From Vibrio sp. ES.051 (GTDB lineage: Bacteria; Pseudomonadota; Gammaproteobacteria; Enterobacterales; Vibrionaceae): 64,000 bases of DNA. How positions within the stretch are numbered: position 1 is the first letter of the stretch; each line of letters starts with the position of its first letter. Shown here piece after piece: positions 26,280-36,126 of the stretch. Below the pieces are notes generated by a model that did not search any database, had not been told where the DNA came from, and saw nothing but the letters and a program-made list of their open reading frames with translations. The DNA lies in contig NZ_PDJL01000003.1 in NCBI RefSeq assembly GCF_002563795.1, positions 806,001 through 870,000 of the forward strand. The letters are read 5' to 3'. A program made the position numbers and the translations under genes.

Positions 26280-27917
26280 CTAATCGACTTTAGGCGGTGT
26301 AGTAAACGTATGATGTGGCGCAGGGCTTGGTACTGTCCATTCTAGGCCTTCGGCGCGCTCCCACGGTTTTGCTGACGCTTTTTCACCACCACGTATACAC
26401 TTGACCACCAACCATAAAAAGATTAATTGAGATAAGCCAAATGCAAACCCACCAATCGAAACGATTTGATTCACATCAGCAAATTGAATGGCGTAATCCG
26501 GGATTCGCCTTGGCATCCCCGCAAGACCTAGGAAGTGCATGGGGAAGAACAGGACATTGACGGAAATAATCGAGCACCAGAAATGCCACAAACTCAGCTT
26601 ATGGTCGTACATATTGCCTGTCCACTTAGGTAGCCAGTAGTAGGCCGCTGCCATGATGGAGAACACCGCACCAGACACTAAAACATAGTGGAAATGCGCC
26701 ACAACAAAGTAGGTATCGTGATATTGGAAATCCGCAGGCACAATCGCCAACATTAATCCCGAGAAACCCCCAATCGTAAAGAGCACAATAAAGGCAATGG
26801 CAAACAACATTGGCGTTTCAAAGGTTAGCGCCCCTCGCCACATGGTGGCGACCCAGTTAAAGACCTTCACCCCTGTCGGCACTGCAATCAACATGGTGCA
26901 ATACATAAAGAAGAGCTCAGCAAAAACCGGCATGCCGGTGGTAAACATATGGTGCGCCCAAACCAGAAAAGACAACAACGCAATGCTGCACGTCGCGTAA
27001 ACCATCGAATGATAACCAAACAGCTTTTTACCACTGAATGCTGGGAGGATGGCAGAGATGATGCCAAACGACGGTAAAATCATGATGTACACTTCTGGAT
27101 GACCAAAGAACCAGAAGATGTGTTGGAACATTACCGGATCGCCACCACCAGCGGCATCAAAGAAGCTAGTCCCGAAATATTTGTCGGTCAGAACCATGGT
27201 CACCGCACCCGCTAATACCGGCATCACCGCGATCAACAGGAAGGCGGTGATTAACCACGTCCAAACAAACATTGGTAACTTGAACCACGTCATTCCTGGA
27301 GCGCGCATATTGACGATCGTCACGATAATGTTGATCGCCCCCATGATGGAGCTGATCCCCATGATATGCACAGAGAACACAAACAACGCCGTGCTATCAG
27401 GACCATACGTCGTAGACAGTGGTGCATAAAACGTCCAGCCAAAATCAGGGCCGCCGCCAGGTAAAAACAACGAGCTCAACAAAATAAGAAATGCAAAAGG
27501 TAGAATCCAAAAGCTCAGGTTATTCATACGAGGCAACGCCATATCTGGTGCGCCGATCATCATTGGGATCATCCAGTTCGCAAGGCCGGTAAACGCAGGC
27601 ATCACGGCACCAAACACCATCACTAAACCGTGCACCGTGGTCATTTGGTTGAAAAACTGCGGATCAACCAGTTGTAGTCCTGGCTGGAACAATTCGGCAC
27701 GAATGACCATTGCCATTGCACCACCGGTCAGAAACATCGCAAAGCTAAACCAAAGGTACAGAGTACCGATGTCTTTGTGGTTGGTGGAATACAACCAACG
27801 AGTGATGCCTTTTGGAGCGTGATGATCATGGGCATCATCAATTACAATGGTACTGTTCGCACTGGCTTGTGCTTCGGCTGGCGCAGACTTCACCGCCTTC
27901 TCTATTGGCTTACTCAT
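26280..27917 (-). CDS. ctaD: cytochrome c oxidase subunit I
   Basis: The 545-residue catalytic subunit carries the low-spin haem a, haem a3 and CuB. Visible ligands and channels include [11 protein letters not shown], the CuB/Tyr stretch [17 protein letters not shown] near residue 270, and [22 protein letters not shown] near 400 holds the haem ligands. Twelve membrane segments are present. The GHPEVY motif with its Tyr marks an A-type haem-copper oxidase. The start overlaps the ctaC stop by 4 bases (ATGA), so subunits II and I are coupled. Confidence 0.98.
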   Translation of the reverse strand: MSKPIEKAVKSAPAEAQASANSTIVIDDAHDHHAPKGITRWLYSTNHKDIGTLYLWFSFAMFLTGGAMAMVIRAELFQPGLQLVDPQFFNQMTTVHGLVMVFGAVMPAFTGLANWMIPMMIGAPDMALPRMNNLSFWILPFAFLILLSSLFLPGGGPDFGWTFYAPLSTTYGPDSTALFVFSVHIMGISSIMGAINIIVTIVNMRAPGMTWFKLPMFVWTWLITAFLLIAVMPVLAGAVTMVLTDKYFGTSFFDAAGGGDPVMFQHIFWFFGHPEVYIMILPSFGIISAILPAFSGKKLFGYHSMVYATCSIALLSFLVWAHHMFTTGMPVFAELFFMYCTMLIAVPTGVKVFNWVATMWRGALTFETPMLFAIAFIVLFTIGGFSGLMLAIVPADFQYHDTYFVVAHFHYVLVSGAVFSIMAAAYYWLPKWTGNMYDHKLSLWHFWCSIISVNVLFFPMHFLGLAGMPRRIPDYAIQFADVNQIVSIGGFAFGLSQLIFLWLVVKCIRGGEKASAKPWERAEGLEWTVPSPAPHHTFTTPPKVD

Positions 27918-29077
27918 ATTTCCTCCTTGGCACTGCCTTGTGCCTTAAAGGCATTCACGTCGGAGGCTTGCACCGTATCACCAGTGTCGTTGCCCCACGC
28001 GTTTCGTTGATACGTAATCACCGCGGCGATTTCTTTATCACTCAACTGATTAGCAAAAGCCTGCATCGCTGTCCCAGCTTTACCATTCACGATAACATCA
28101 ATGTGTTCGGAAACCTCGCCCGTCGCGACAGGGCTACCTTTGATAGCCGGAAATGCGCCCGGAATCCCCTCACCATTGGCCTGATGACACACAGCGCAAC
28201 GCGCCGTATAAACCGCTTCACCTTGCGACATTAACTCATCCATCGACAAGTCTTGAGACAGTGCCTCTTGTGCAGCGGCTTTTTGAAATGCGATGGCTTC
28301 TTTCTTCGTCGCGAGCCATTGATCGAACTTATCTTCTTCCATCGCATGCACCACCACTGGCATAAACCCGTGAGCACGACCGCATAACTCCGCACATTGA
28401 CCGCGATATACCCCTGGCTCATCAATTCTGGTCCATGCTTCATTAATAAAACCTGGGATGGTGTCTTTCTTGACGGCGAAATCCGGCACCCACCAAGAAT
28501 GGATCACATCGTCTGAGGTCATCAAAAAACGCACTTTGCGGTTAACGGGTAGGACCAACGGATTGTCTACTTCCAGTAAGTAATGCGCGCCTTTTGCCTC
28601 AATACCATCGATTTGCTTCTGACTGGTGGCAAGTAAACTGAAGAACTCAACATCTTCACCAAAGTAACTGTAATGCCATTTCCATTGCGACCCTGTGATC
28701 TTAACCGTGATATCCGATTGGCTTGTATCTTCCATTGCGACTAAAGTTTTCGTAGCGGGGATCGCCATGGCAACAAGAATGATGATGGGTATGACCGTCC
28801 AAATAATCTCCACTTTTGTACTTTCGTGGAAATGTGCGGCAACAGACCCTTTTGACTTGCGATGGCGAATGATCGAATAGAACATAACGCCAAATACAAT
28901 CAAGGCAATAGCACAGCAGATATAGAAAATCAGCATATGTAATTCATACACTTGCCCGCTTATCGCTGTGACCCCTTTGGTCATGTTGTAATCATTGTCT
29001 TTTGACCAACTGTAAGTAGAAAACGTGATAAATATCACGTTCAGTAATAAGGCTAGAGTAGTCGTTAATCTTCTCAA
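27914..29077 (-). CDS. coxB: cytochrome c oxidase subunit II with fused cytochrome c domain
   Basis: This 387-residue protein begins with a signal-like segment and two membrane helices. It continues with the CuA domain ([13 protein letters not shown] near 190 and [16 protein letters not shown] near 230). A C-terminal c-type haem domain ([13 protein letters not shown] near 310, distal Met in GTAMQAF) makes it a caa3-type subunit. It takes electrons from cytochrome c into the oxidase. The start is TTG 29077, backed by GGAG seven bases upstream; no nearby ATG is better. It is the first gene of the oxidase operon, with its promoter in the 328-base gap before the mutase gene. Confidence 0.96.
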   Translation of the reverse strand: MRRLTTTLALLLNVIFITFSTYSWSKDNDYNMTKGVTAISGQVYELHMLIFYICCAIALIVFGVMFYSIIRHRKSKGSVAAHFHESTKVEIIWTVIPIIILVAMAIPATKTLVAMEDTSQSDITVKITGSQWKWHYSYFGEDVEFFSLLATSQKQIDGIEAKGAHYLLEVDNPLVLPVNRKVRFLMTSDDVIHSWWVPDFAVKKDTIPGFINEAWTRIDEPGVYRGQCAELCGRAHGFMPVVVHAMEEDKFDQWLATKKEAIAFQKAAAQEALSQDLSMDELMSQGEAVYTARCAVCHQANGEGIPGAFPAIKGSPVATGEVSEHIDVIVNGKAGTAMQAFANQLSDKEIAAVITYQRNAWGNDTGDTVQASDVNAFKAQGSAKEEI

Positions 29078-29405
29078 AAGATCTCTCCTCTGCTCAGCCG
29101 CTACGCTTGAGCGAGCTTCCTTGCTGTCCGATACAAATATCGAACAAACTTACGAAAAATCACATAAACTACGATTTCAATACGATTTGTTATATTTATG
29201 TTAAAGGCTAGTTATAGTTCAAAGGTTCTTCAAGAAATTAAATGTGATTAAATTTTGTGCACACAACAAAGAATAAATTCGTTTTATCGATTGCCCTCTT
29301 TGCAACGTAATTGAGAACCATTTACATTAATTAAATGAAAACATTGAGATACTTTTAGACAAAGTGTCCTAACCAGTAGGCTTCCCCTACTAAGGAATAA
29401 CTGAT
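29078..29405. promoter_or_regulatory. divergent promoter region, oxidase operon and mutase
   Basis: This 328-base, AT-rich stretch separates the start of the oxidase operon from the plus-strand phosphomutase gene, so it must hold two outward promoters. A palindrome TTGTGCACACAA lies near 29253. I see no confident operator or RNA gene. Confidence 0.4.
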
Positions 29406-31100
29406 ATGACCGCTCTAATTACGCAATGGTTAACTCGAGATCCTGACCCTAAAACTCGTGAAGAACTACAACACCTCGTCGATACTAACAACGAACAAGA
29501 ACTCTCTAATCGCTTTGGGTCTCGTCTCGCTTTTGGTACCGCAGGACTTCGTGGAAAAGTAGGGGCGGGTCCAAACCGAATGAATCGTTTGGTAATTCAA
29601 GAAACTGCCACTGGCCTAGGTCATTACTTGCTTGAGCAAGTGAAAGACACTGCAAGTCGTGGTGTTGTGATTGGTTATGACGGTCGTCCTGATTCGAAAC
29701 AATTCGCGCATGACACCGCCTCCGTACTGACTGCGCTGGGTATCAAGGTGTACTTAACGTACGACGTTGCAGCGACCCCAATTGTTGCGTTTGGTGTCCG
29801 TACATTGAATGCTGCGGCCGCAGTTGTCGTTACCGCCAGCCACAACCCACCAGAATACAATGGCTTTAAAGTATATTGGGAGAACGGCGCACAAATCATT
29901 CCTCCACACGATTCTGGAATCGCAGCAAAAATTGATGACGCAACAACGAAGCCATTACCTTTAATGTCTCTTGATGATGCAAAACAACAGGGTTTATTCG
30001 TTTGGTTAGAAGACGACTACTACCAAACTTACCGTAAGGCAATGAACGAAAACACGCTGCTTACTCCTGATAACAATACCGATATCTCTATTGCGTACAC
30101 TGCGATGCATGGCGTTGGCGCGAATATGGCGGAAACGCTACTTGCCGACGCTGGCTTTAAAAAAGTGGCAAGTGTTAAGGAACAGAGAGAACCTGATGGC
30201 AGCTTCCCAACCGTCAACTTCCCAAACCCTGAAGAAGCGGGCGCAATGGATATGGTGATGGCATTGGGGAAATCTGTCGATGCTGACATCGCTTGTGCCA
30301 ACGACCCAGACGCTGACCGTTTCGCTGCTGCCGCTAAAAAAACCAACGGAGAATACCAAATGTTGACGGGCGACCAAGTCGGCTCACTGTTTGGCGATTA
30401 CTTGCTAGAGCAGCAGCCTAACTCTCTGGTTGGCAACACCATCGTGTCGTCACGAATGCTGAGTAGCATCGCCAAAGCGCATGGCGCCCAATACTACCAA
30501 ACACTCACCGGCTTTAAATGGCTCACTAACGTTGCTATGGAGCAAGAGACAGAAGCCAATCCATTCTTGTTTGCTTATGAAGAAGCGCTCGGTTATACCG
30601 TGGGTAACAAGGTGTGGGATAAAGATGGTTTGTCCGCAATCGTCGCGTTTGCCCAGTTAACCGGCAAACTTAAAGCTCAAGGCAAAACATTGTGGGACAA
30701 ACTGGAAGAGCTGTACCGCGAGCACGGTTTCTACTTTAACGCGCAACGCAGCATCGCCTTAGATCCAAACTCCCCATCAATCGGCGACAAACTCCGTGCT
30801 CACCCACCAACAGAGATTGCTGGTAAAAAAGTCGCAATCACAGAAGACTTAAAAGCATCGGTCCGCACGTTTGATGACGGCTTACAAGAATCTATTGATT
30901 TACCAGCCAGTGATGTGTTGATTTATCACCTAGAAGATCAATCTCGTGTGATCGTTCGCCCATCGGGTACTGAGCCGAAGCTAAAGTGTTACTACGAAGT
31001 CATCAACGACTTTCCTGCTGACATGAACTACGAACAAGCACAGCAAGCAGCCGAAGCGAAGATGAACGAGCTTATCGACGCACATCAGAAAAGCTTGTAA
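29406..31100 (+). CDS. phospho-sugar mutase (phosphoglucomutase/phosphomannomutase family)
   Basis: The 564-residue alpha-D-phosphohexomutase has AFGTAGLRGKVGAGPNRMN at the start and the phosphoserine loop VVVTASHNPPEYNGFKVYW near 142. The metal loop ANDPDADRFA lies near 300, with the sugar-binding EEALGY and the C-terminal phosphate-binding RPSGTEPKLK. The length fits the longer PgcA/PGM2-like branch, not the 460-residue GlmM/ManB type. It interconverts 1- and 6-phosphates of glucose or a related sugar. It stands alone, followed by a clear terminator. Confidence 0.93.
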   Translation: MTALITQWLTRDPDPKTREELQHLVDTNNEQELSNRFGSRLAFGTAGLRGKVGAGPNRMNRLVIQETATGLGHYLLEQVKDTASRGVVIGYDGRPDSKQFAHDTASVLTALGIKVYLTYDVAATPIVAFGVRTLNAAAAVVVTASHNPPEYNGFKVYWENGAQIIPPHDSGIAAKIDDATTKPLPLMSLDDAKQQGLFVWLEDDYYQTYRKAMNENTLLTPDNNTDISIAYTAMHGVGANMAETLLADAGFKKVASVKEQREPDGSFPTVNFPNPEEAGAMDMVMALGKSVDADIACANDPDADRFAAAAKKTNGEYQMLTGDQVGSLFGDYLLEQQPNSLVGNTIVSSRMLSSIAKAHGAQYYQTLTGFKWLTNVAMEQETEANPFLFAYEEALGYTVGNKVWDKDGLSAIVAFAQLTGKLKAQGKTLWDKLEELYREHGFYFNAQRSIALDPNSPSIGDKLRAHPPTEIAGKKVAITEDLKASVRTFDDGLQESIDLPASDVLIYHLEDQSRVIVRPSGTEPKLKCYYEVINDFPADMNYEQAQQAAEAKMNELIDAHQKSL

Positions 31101-31130
31101 GTCAAAGAAAACATAAATATTTGATACAGC

Positions 31131-31158
31131 AAGAGGCGCAAATTCGCGCCTCTTTTTT
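31131..31158 (+). terminator. intrinsic terminator of the mutase gene
   Basis: AAGAGGCGC pairs with GCGCCTCTT around a short loop and is followed by a T-run. It lies 30 bases after the stop codon. Confidence 0.9.
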
Positions 31159-31198
31159 GATTTGGACTAAAACAAGTCAAGCTAACCAGTGCTTTTCC

Positions 31199-31621
31199 CT
31201 AGCTTACAATTTCCTTTTGTAGAAAGTACTTGTGGATGCCCTCTGCAGGATAGCCTGAGTACTGCCCCACTTTTTCAAAACCCAATTTAAGATAAAAATC
31301 AAGAGCTTGGAAGCTGTAGGTATCCAAATAAACATGGGTAACCCCGTGAGGCTTTACTTTTTGTTCTAGCATCGACATTAACTGGCTACCGAGACCAGAT
31401 GTTCGACTTTCAGCGTCTACCCACAAAAACTCAACAAACACCGTATTTTTAAACATTTCGCCAGTCAAGCCACCCATGATCTTGCCATTCTCATCTTTTG
31501 CGAAACAGCCCACAGCATGCACTTCCCCCTCAGGCAAATGCAGTCGGTTATAAGATCGAATACCTTCACGAACAAAATCAAGGTCTGTTTGATCTGGATT
31601 TAAACAAAATTCAAGCTTCAT
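31199..31621 (-). CDS. GNAT-family N-acetyltransferase
   Basis: The 140-residue protein shows the GNAT acetyl-CoA loop TSGLGSQLMSMLEQ near residue 83 (R/Q-x-x-G-x-G/A type) and the C-terminal YLDTYSFQALDFYLKLGFEKVGQY strand-helix-strand. It should transfer an acetyl group to a small molecule or peptide amine; the acceptor cannot be told. AGGAG precedes the ATG. It is a single gene, with the terminator of the lysE-type gene upstream. Confidence 0.88.
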   Translation of the reverse strand: MKLEFCLNPDQTDLDFVREGIRSYNRLHLPEGEVHAVGCFAKDENGKIMGGLTGEMFKNTVFVEFLWVDAESRTSGLGSQLMSMLEQKVKPHGVTHVYLDTYSFQALDFYLKLGFEKVGQYSGYPAEGIHKYFLQKEIVS

Positions 31622-31654
31622 ATATCCTCTCCTTAGGAAACACCAATATCCTAA

Positions 31655-31681
31655 AACAAAAAGCCAGCAATTGCTGGCTTT
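31655..31681 (-). terminator. intrinsic terminator of the LysE-type gene
   Basis: AAAGCCAGCAATTGCTGGCTTT is a perfect 11-bp palindrome followed on the minus strand by TTGTTTT. It lies downstream of the minus-strand exporter gene. Confidence 0.88.
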
Positions 31682-31700
31682 CTGATGGAATAGGATAACT

Positions 31701-32333
31701 TTATAAGGCGAAACTGCTCAGCATCCACAACGCGAGAATAACAAACACTAAACCCATTAGTTTATGTTGGTACGTGCGAAATTTTTCGTTCTCAAGCAAC
31801 CCTTTGCCTAACGTACCTGCCAGCGCAACAAGCAATAGATTGAATGACAAGCCAAGGACGTTCAACAGTAACCCTAGTGCCAGCATCTGCTCACCAGAAG
31901 ACGCCGTGATATTGCTTGAGACAAACTGCGGCAAAAACATAACAAAAAATACCAACGCTTTAGGGTTAAGCAAATTACTCATCAAAGCACGTTGATAATA
32001 AGTCGATGCCATTTTGTTTTGATTATCAAGTTCTGGAGCCGCTGATGCCTCAGCTCTTAAGCAGTCCCACCCCATTTTTAGCAAGTATGCACCACCTAAT
32101 AGATGAAGGACTTTAAGGGCGATTGGGCTCATTGCTATCAAGGTTGATACCCCCATCGCAGCAAGCAAAGTAAGAATAACACCAGACGTCGCATTGCCTA
32201 AGCTAGCAAACAGACCGACCTTCTTACCGTAACTCATACTAGAGCTCGCGATCAGCAACATATCGGGCCCTGGTAACAGCAACAAAGCCACTACTGCGGT
32301 GAGATAAACAGGAAGTACAGATAAATCAATCAT
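31701..32333 (-). CDS. LysE/RhtB-family amino-acid exporter
   Basis: The 210-residue membrane protein has about six hydrophobic segments. LLLLPGPDMLLIASSSMSYGKKVGLFASLGNATSG near residue 17 is the family signature, and LLNPKALVFFVMFLPQF near 118 is the second conserved block. Members export amino acids or their lactones; the substrate here is unknown. It faces away from the azlCD region, 229 bases from the AraC relic. Confidence 0.92.
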   Translation of the reverse strand: MIDLSVLPVYLTAVVALLLLPGPDMLLIASSSMSYGKKVGLFASLGNATSGVILTLLAAMGVSTLIAMSPIALKVLHLLGGAYLLKMGWDCLRAEASAAPELDNQNKMASTYYQRALMSNLLNPKALVFFVMFLPQFVSSNITASSGEQMLALGLLLNVLGLSFNLLLVALAGTLGKGLLENEKFRTYQHKLMGLVFVILALWMLSSFAL

Positions 32334-32562
32334 GATGGAACCGCTTTTCTACAACAAAGCGGCGAATGTTATACCAACAAAATAACAACAGCCAGCCCAA
32401 AATCACCAAGATGATTCAGAAAATAAAAATCATAGTTCGCTAGATTGCAAAATAACAATCAATTCGCCTATTTATAAAAATCGAATAGCAATTTTGTACA
32501 AAAATAAGCACGATGAATCCGTTACACTTCTAAGATGACTTTCTTGAGCAGACCGGATAAAG

Positions 32563-32754
32563 ATGAAAGAAAAGAATAAGGAAATCGCTACCTTCAAGAT
32601 AGCTCAAGAGCTCGGCGGTTTAGAACTTCTCGATGCAAAGTATGAGAAGCAGAATTTCTCACGCCATAGTCACGAGGGTTACACTATTGGCGTCATCGAG
32701 AAGGGAGCACAGCAATATTGTACAAGGCGTTATGCCGCTACCACGTTACCTTGA
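32563..32754 (+). pseudogene. AraC-family regulator, reduced to its N-terminal start
   Basis: The first 50 codons (IATFKIAQELGGLELLDAKYEKQNFSRHSHEGYTIGVIEKGAQQ) are the cupin start of an AraC-type regulator of the kind that precedes azlCD in many bacteria. After QQY the frame goes into unrelated residues and stops at 32752-32754. Another frame then reads QGVMPLPRYL, which looks like the end of the AraC helix-turn-helix domain. About 200 codons are thus missing inside the gene, an out-of-frame deletion. The azlC start follows 32 bases later. Confidence 0.75.
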
Positions 32755-32786
32755 TAGCCTGATTTTGGAACAACTAAGAATAAACT

Positions 32787-33497
32787 ATGGACCACACTTT
32801 GCCGCTAAAAGAAGAATCAAAAGCTGCGTTATTTTGGCAAGGCACACTTGCGATGATGCCACTGAGTATCGCGGTGTTACCTTGGGGTTTGCTCGCAGGC
32901 TCATTCGCGATTGATACTGGGCTTCACCCTTTGGAAGGACAAGCACTATCCGCCATTCTGTTCGCCGGTTCTGCGCAGCTCGTCGCGATGGGGATGATTA
33001 AATCGGGGGCAGGCTTGGTGACCATGTTACTAACAACGTTTTTTATCACCTCTCGACACTTCCTCTATAGTGTATCGATGCGCAGTAAAATTGCGCCGCT
33101 TCCTCTTAAATGGCGACTGTCACTCGGATTCTTACTCACTGATGAGCTGTTTGCGATTGTAGGTCATCATTCCGATAAACAATTTAATCGCTGGTATGCG
33201 CTTGGGGCTGGTTTGAGTTTTTACCTGTTTTGGAATATCGCGACACTGACGGGCATTATTGCCGGAAGCCTGCTCCCTGAACTTAACGAAATGGGTTTGG
33301 AGTTTGCTGTGGCCGCGACTTTTATCGCAATTGTAGTTCCGACTATTAAAAATATGGCGGTGCTAGCGAGTGTTGTCGTGGCGTTAGTGAGCTCGGTCGC
33401 CCTCACCTATTACCAAGTGGAAGGAAGTTTGATGATTTCGAGCATTTTAGCCATGCTTACAGGCTACTTTGTGGAACAAGTGCAGGAGAAACGTTAA
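32787..33497 (+). CDS. azlC: AzlC-family branched-chain amino-acid exporter, large subunit
   Basis: The 236-residue membrane protein matches AzlC: MMPLSIAVLPWGLLAGSFAIDTGL, SAILFAGSAQLVAMGMI, TTFFITSRHFLYSVSMR and TDELFAI are conserved family stretches. With AzlD it forms a two-part exporter for branched-chain amino acids and some analogues. Its last base overlaps the azlD start (TAATG type), so the subunits are coupled. The local AraC regulator is deleted, so control may be altered. Confidence 0.92.
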   Translation: MDHTLPLKEESKAALFWQGTLAMMPLSIAVLPWGLLAGSFAIDTGLHPLEGQALSAILFAGSAQLVAMGMIKSGAGLVTMLLTTFFITSRHFLYSVSMRSKIAPLPLKWRLSLGFLLTDELFAIVGHHSDKQFNRWYALGAGLSFYLFWNIATLTGIIAGSLLPELNEMGLEFAVAATFIAIVVPTIKNMAVLASVVVALVSSVALTYYQVEGSLMISSILAMLTGYFVEQVQEKR

Positions 33498-33808
33498 TGA
33501 CCATGTTGTCTATTTTGCTGATGACTGCACTTGTTTTCACCAGCCGCTACTTGTTTTTAGAACCTAAGCTACCTCTGCGATTAGGGACACGTACACAAAA
33601 AGTACTCAACTACGCCAGCCCTGCGGTACTTACTGCGATCTGGGCACCTATCGTTTTCATTCCCGATGGGGCACTCGGCGTGAATGTGCAAAACCCATTT
33701 TTATTGGCTGCTTTGCTGGCTGCGTTAATCGCGTACTTTACTAAAAATGTTCTTTTAACGACGGTGATCAGCATGGTGGTATTTCTCATTCTGCGAATTT
33801 GGCTTTAA
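33497..33808 (+). CDS. azlD: AzlD-family branched-chain amino-acid exporter, small subunit
   Basis: The 103-residue protein has four hydrophobic segments. LMTALVFTSRYLFLEPKLPLRLGTR and VLTAIWAPIVFIPDG are typical of AzlD. It partners AzlC. Its 3' end overlaps the end of the convergent FAH-family gene by 4 bases. Confidence 0.9.
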   Translation: MTMLSILLMTALVFTSRYLFLEPKLPLRLGTRTQKVLNYASPAVLTAIWAPIVFIPDGALGVNVQNPFLLAALLAALIAYFTKNVLLTTVISMVVFLILRIWL

Positions 33809-34419
33809 TCCGCCACCCACTCAATCTCCAACAGGGTGACATCACCACACTTTAATCGCCCAAGAAAGATGTCACCTTGATGCACCTCACCAACACCTTT
33901 TGGTGTGCCTGTCATTACCACATCGCCATCTTGAAGTGTTGTGTAACTCGTTAATTCATCCAAGATGGTTAGCGGCGGATAGAGCATCTGGCTAACATGA
34001 CCTTTTTGTACACGAACGCAGTTAATCAAGAGCTCGAGATTAAGATCATTAATATCAATATTGTCCAAAGAGATAAACCGACTAAACACAGCAGAGCCAT
34101 CAAACGCTTTAGCGCGCTCCCAAGGCAACCCTTGTTTTTTAAGCGAAGACTGCAAACCACGCTTGGTCAGATCCAATCCCAAACCGACCGCTGAATAACG
34201 TCCACCTTTAATCAAAAAACAGATTTCAGCCTCGTAATGAAGGGGCTCTTGATGAAATGAACGCAGAGTTGTTGATACAGAGGTCGCGGGTTTATTAAAT
34301 ACTACCATTTGCTCTGGTATGGCATTATCAAGCTCATGAATATGTTCAACGTAATTTCGCCCAACACAAAGCACTTTACCCACTGCTACTTTCTTTTCTT
34401 CAACTTGAATAACGCTCAT
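33805..34419 (-). CDS. fumarylacetoacetate hydrolase family protein
   Basis: This 204-residue FAH-fold protein has GKVLCVGRNYVEHIHEL near the start and EAEICFLIKGGRYSA near 70, whose acidic residues bind the metal. GDVVMTGTPKGVGEVHQGD lies near 170. Short forms like this are typically oxaloacetate decarboxylases/tautomerases or acylpyruvases (YcgM/FAHD1 type). ATG 34419 has GGGAAGAG upstream and is preferred over a TTG at 34434. It is a single gene. Confidence 0.88.
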   Translation of the reverse strand: MSVIQVEEKKVAVGKVLCVGRNYVEHIHELDNAIPEQMVVFNKPATSVSTTLRSFHQEPLHYEAEICFLIKGGRYSAVGLGLDLTKRGLQSSLKKQGLPWERAKAFDGSAVFSRFISLDNIDINDLNLELLINCVRVQKGHVSQMLYPPLTILDELTSYTTLQDGDVVMTGTPKGVGEVHQGDIFLGRLKCGDVTLLEIEWVAD

Positions 34420-34752
34420 CGCTCTTCCCTGCAAAACAAAAGCCTCATCATAATCTAACCTATTGACTTGACGACACTAAATCCCGCCATCCAGTGTGAA
34501 AAATAAGACACTCACCCCGTTTTGAGTTTTGTATCATCTAATTGAAGCATCAAGCTATTTAACGATGTCATGCACTCAAAAAGCTAACACTTTTCTTGGC
34601 ATCATAACCTTAAAGGACTCTTTTACTTCCATAAATAAAAATGCAATAAAATCATAATGCAATAGACATCTATCTTTCATTTTCACTGTTTATCTTAACG
34701 TCATCAACACATCGGGCAGAGCGCCTATCGATTACAACTAGGGTAATAAAAA
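34420..34752. promoter_or_regulatory. 333-base gap before the porin gene
   Basis: AT-rich region with no convincing ORF or RNA gene. It must carry the porin promoter. AGGGTAATAAAAA before ATG 34753 is the ribosome site. I could not pick out a confident regulator box. Confidence 0.35.
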
Positions 34753-35724
34753 ATGAAAAAAGCAGCACTAACTACTGCAATTTTAACAGCATTGGTATCA
34801 ACACCATCTTTCTCAGCGACAGTATATACAGATGACGATACAGAATTAAAAGTTGGAGGCCGCGTTGAGTTTCGTGGTGATTTTATCGGGTCAGGCGGTG
34901 CAGAAGTTGAAGGTTCTATGGAAGACAAAAGCCGCGCTCGTCTGAACCTCAAAGGTAACACTGATATCGGTAACGGCCTTTCAGCATTCGGGGTTTACGA
35001 AGCAGAACAAAAAACGGGCAAGAGTGAATTCAAAAATCGCTACATGTACGCAGGTGTTGACTCTGATGTCGGGGCTTTCTCTGTAGGCCGTCAAGACATG
35101 GCGGCAGTCATCATCTCTGACATGACGGATATCACGGAATTTTCAGGCGTTCAACAAGTTATCGATTCATCTTCAGATAAGCAAGACAGTATATTTGCCT
35201 ACCGTGGTGAGTTTGATGCATTACAACTTCAAGCCACTTACCAAGCAAATTCTAATGATAACCAAGACAAATACGGCATCTCTGGTATGTACTCTCTACC
35301 CATGGGCCTAGACTTAGGTCTTGCTTACTCTGGTGGTGATGTCGATAAAGACAATTCTGAAGACCAAATTCTAGGTGGTATCGCTTATTCAATGGATAAC
35401 CTATACCTAGCAGGTACATATTCTCAAGGCTCACTTACTGATGCTGAAGACTTTACGGCTTACGAGTTAGTGGCAAGCTACAAAGTGGCAAGCAAGTTTA
35501 CACTTGCTGCGCTATATACAGCTCAAGAGAACGATCCAAACAACGGAACAAAATACGACACTACTGAAGGTATCGAACTGGTTGGTTACTACAAACTAAA
35601 TAGTAACTTCCGTACTTACCTGTCTTACTACATTAATCAACTTGATGAAGAGAAAGACCCAGCAACGAATTTGATTACTGAAGGCGAAGATACATTGCGC
35701 TTAGGTGTTCGCTACGATTTCTAG
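34753..35724 (+). CDS. general porin (gram-negative porin family)
   Basis: The 323-residue outer-membrane protein has a signal peptide (KKAALTTAILTALVSTPSFSA, cleaved about residue 22). It continues with KVGGRVEFRGDFI, SRARLNLKGNTDIGNGLSAFGVYE and RYMYAGVDSDVGAFSVGRQ, the usual first strands and loop of a 16-strand trimeric porin. The chain ends …EDTLRLGVRYDF with terminal Phe. Acidic loops and Asp/Asn-rich turns are typical of vibrio OmpU/OmpN-like porins. It has its own terminator. Confidence 0.92.
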   Translation: MKKAALTTAILTALVSTPSFSATVYTDDDTELKVGGRVEFRGDFIGSGGAEVEGSMEDKSRARLNLKGNTDIGNGLSAFGVYEAEQKTGKSEFKNRYMYAGVDSDVGAFSVGRQDMAAVIISDMTDITEFSGVQQVIDSSSDKQDSIFAYRGEFDALQLQATYQANSNDNQDKYGISGMYSLPMGLDLGLAYSGGDVDKDNSEDQILGGIAYSMDNLYLAGTYSQGSLTDAEDFTAYELVASYKVASKFTLAALYTAQENDPNNGTKYDTTEGIELVGYYKLNSNFRTYLSYYINQLDEEKDPATNLITEGEDTLRLGVRYDF

Positions 35725-35752
35725 TTCACTCTATCCGAAGAACGAGTCAACA

Positions 35753-35779
35753 TGGTCGACACCTATGTCGGCCATTTTT
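35753..35779 (+). terminator. intrinsic terminator of the porin gene
   Basis: TGGTCGACA pairs with TGTCGGCCA (one G-T pair) around CCTA and is followed by five T. It is 28 bases after the stop codon. Confidence 0.85.
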
Positions 35780-35901
35780 CCACTAAGCTTTCCCTCATAA
35801 TCTGCCCTCTTTTGATGCACTGTATCTCTGAGTTAGTGCGTTTCCTTTAACTCTTAAATACTATAAAAAGGAAAGTCATTATTAATCAACCACTTATTTT
35901 G

Positions 35902-35930
35902 TTGGCACGTTAGCTGCGATACTATATATG
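35902..35930 (+). promoter_or_regulatory. sigma70-like promoter for a candidate small RNA
   Basis: TTGGCA at 35902-35907 and TATATG at 35925-35930 are separated by 17 bases. The porin transcript has already ended at its own terminator, and a second terminator lies about 75 bases downstream. Confidence 0.45.
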
Positions 35931-35936
35931 CAAATG

Positions 35937-36031
35937 CATGGCAGCGTTTGTACTTCTCGTTCTTTGTTCCTGTTATGTCAGGTACATCCTTTTAATTGGT
36001 AATGTCGCCTCCTTCTGGGAGGCATTTTTTT
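35937..36031 (+). ncRNA. candidate small RNA between the porin and deaD genes
   Basis: About 95 bases lie between a promoter-like pair (35902-35930) and a free-standing terminator: GCCTCC at 36007-36012 pairs with GGAGGC at 36018-36023, then eight bases with seven T. No ORF with a ribosome site is present in between. A small internal hairpin may form around TGTCAGGTACA. I cannot match it to a named vibrio sRNA. The start is estimated from the promoter. Confidence 0.45.
36007..36031 (+). terminator. free-standing intrinsic terminator
   Basis: A six-bp GC-rich stem (GCCTCC/GGAGGC) with a TTCTG loop is followed by ATTTTTTT. No coding gene on the plus strand ends nearby, since the porin has its own terminator. 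Confidence 0.8.
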
Positions 36032-36064
36032 GTTCATCACCTTGATATTTTAACCCGTAATAAA

Positions 36065-36096
36065 CAAAAAAAGCCGAGCATTTCGCTCAGCTTTTC
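36065..36096 (-). terminator. intrinsic terminator of deaD
   Basis: On the minus strand AAAGCTGAGC pairs with GCTCGGCTTT (G-T pairs allowed), followed by a T-run. It lies 31 bases after the deaD stop. Confidence 0.82.
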
Positions 36097-36126
36097 AGAT
36101 ATCAAATATTATTACAACACGCTAGA

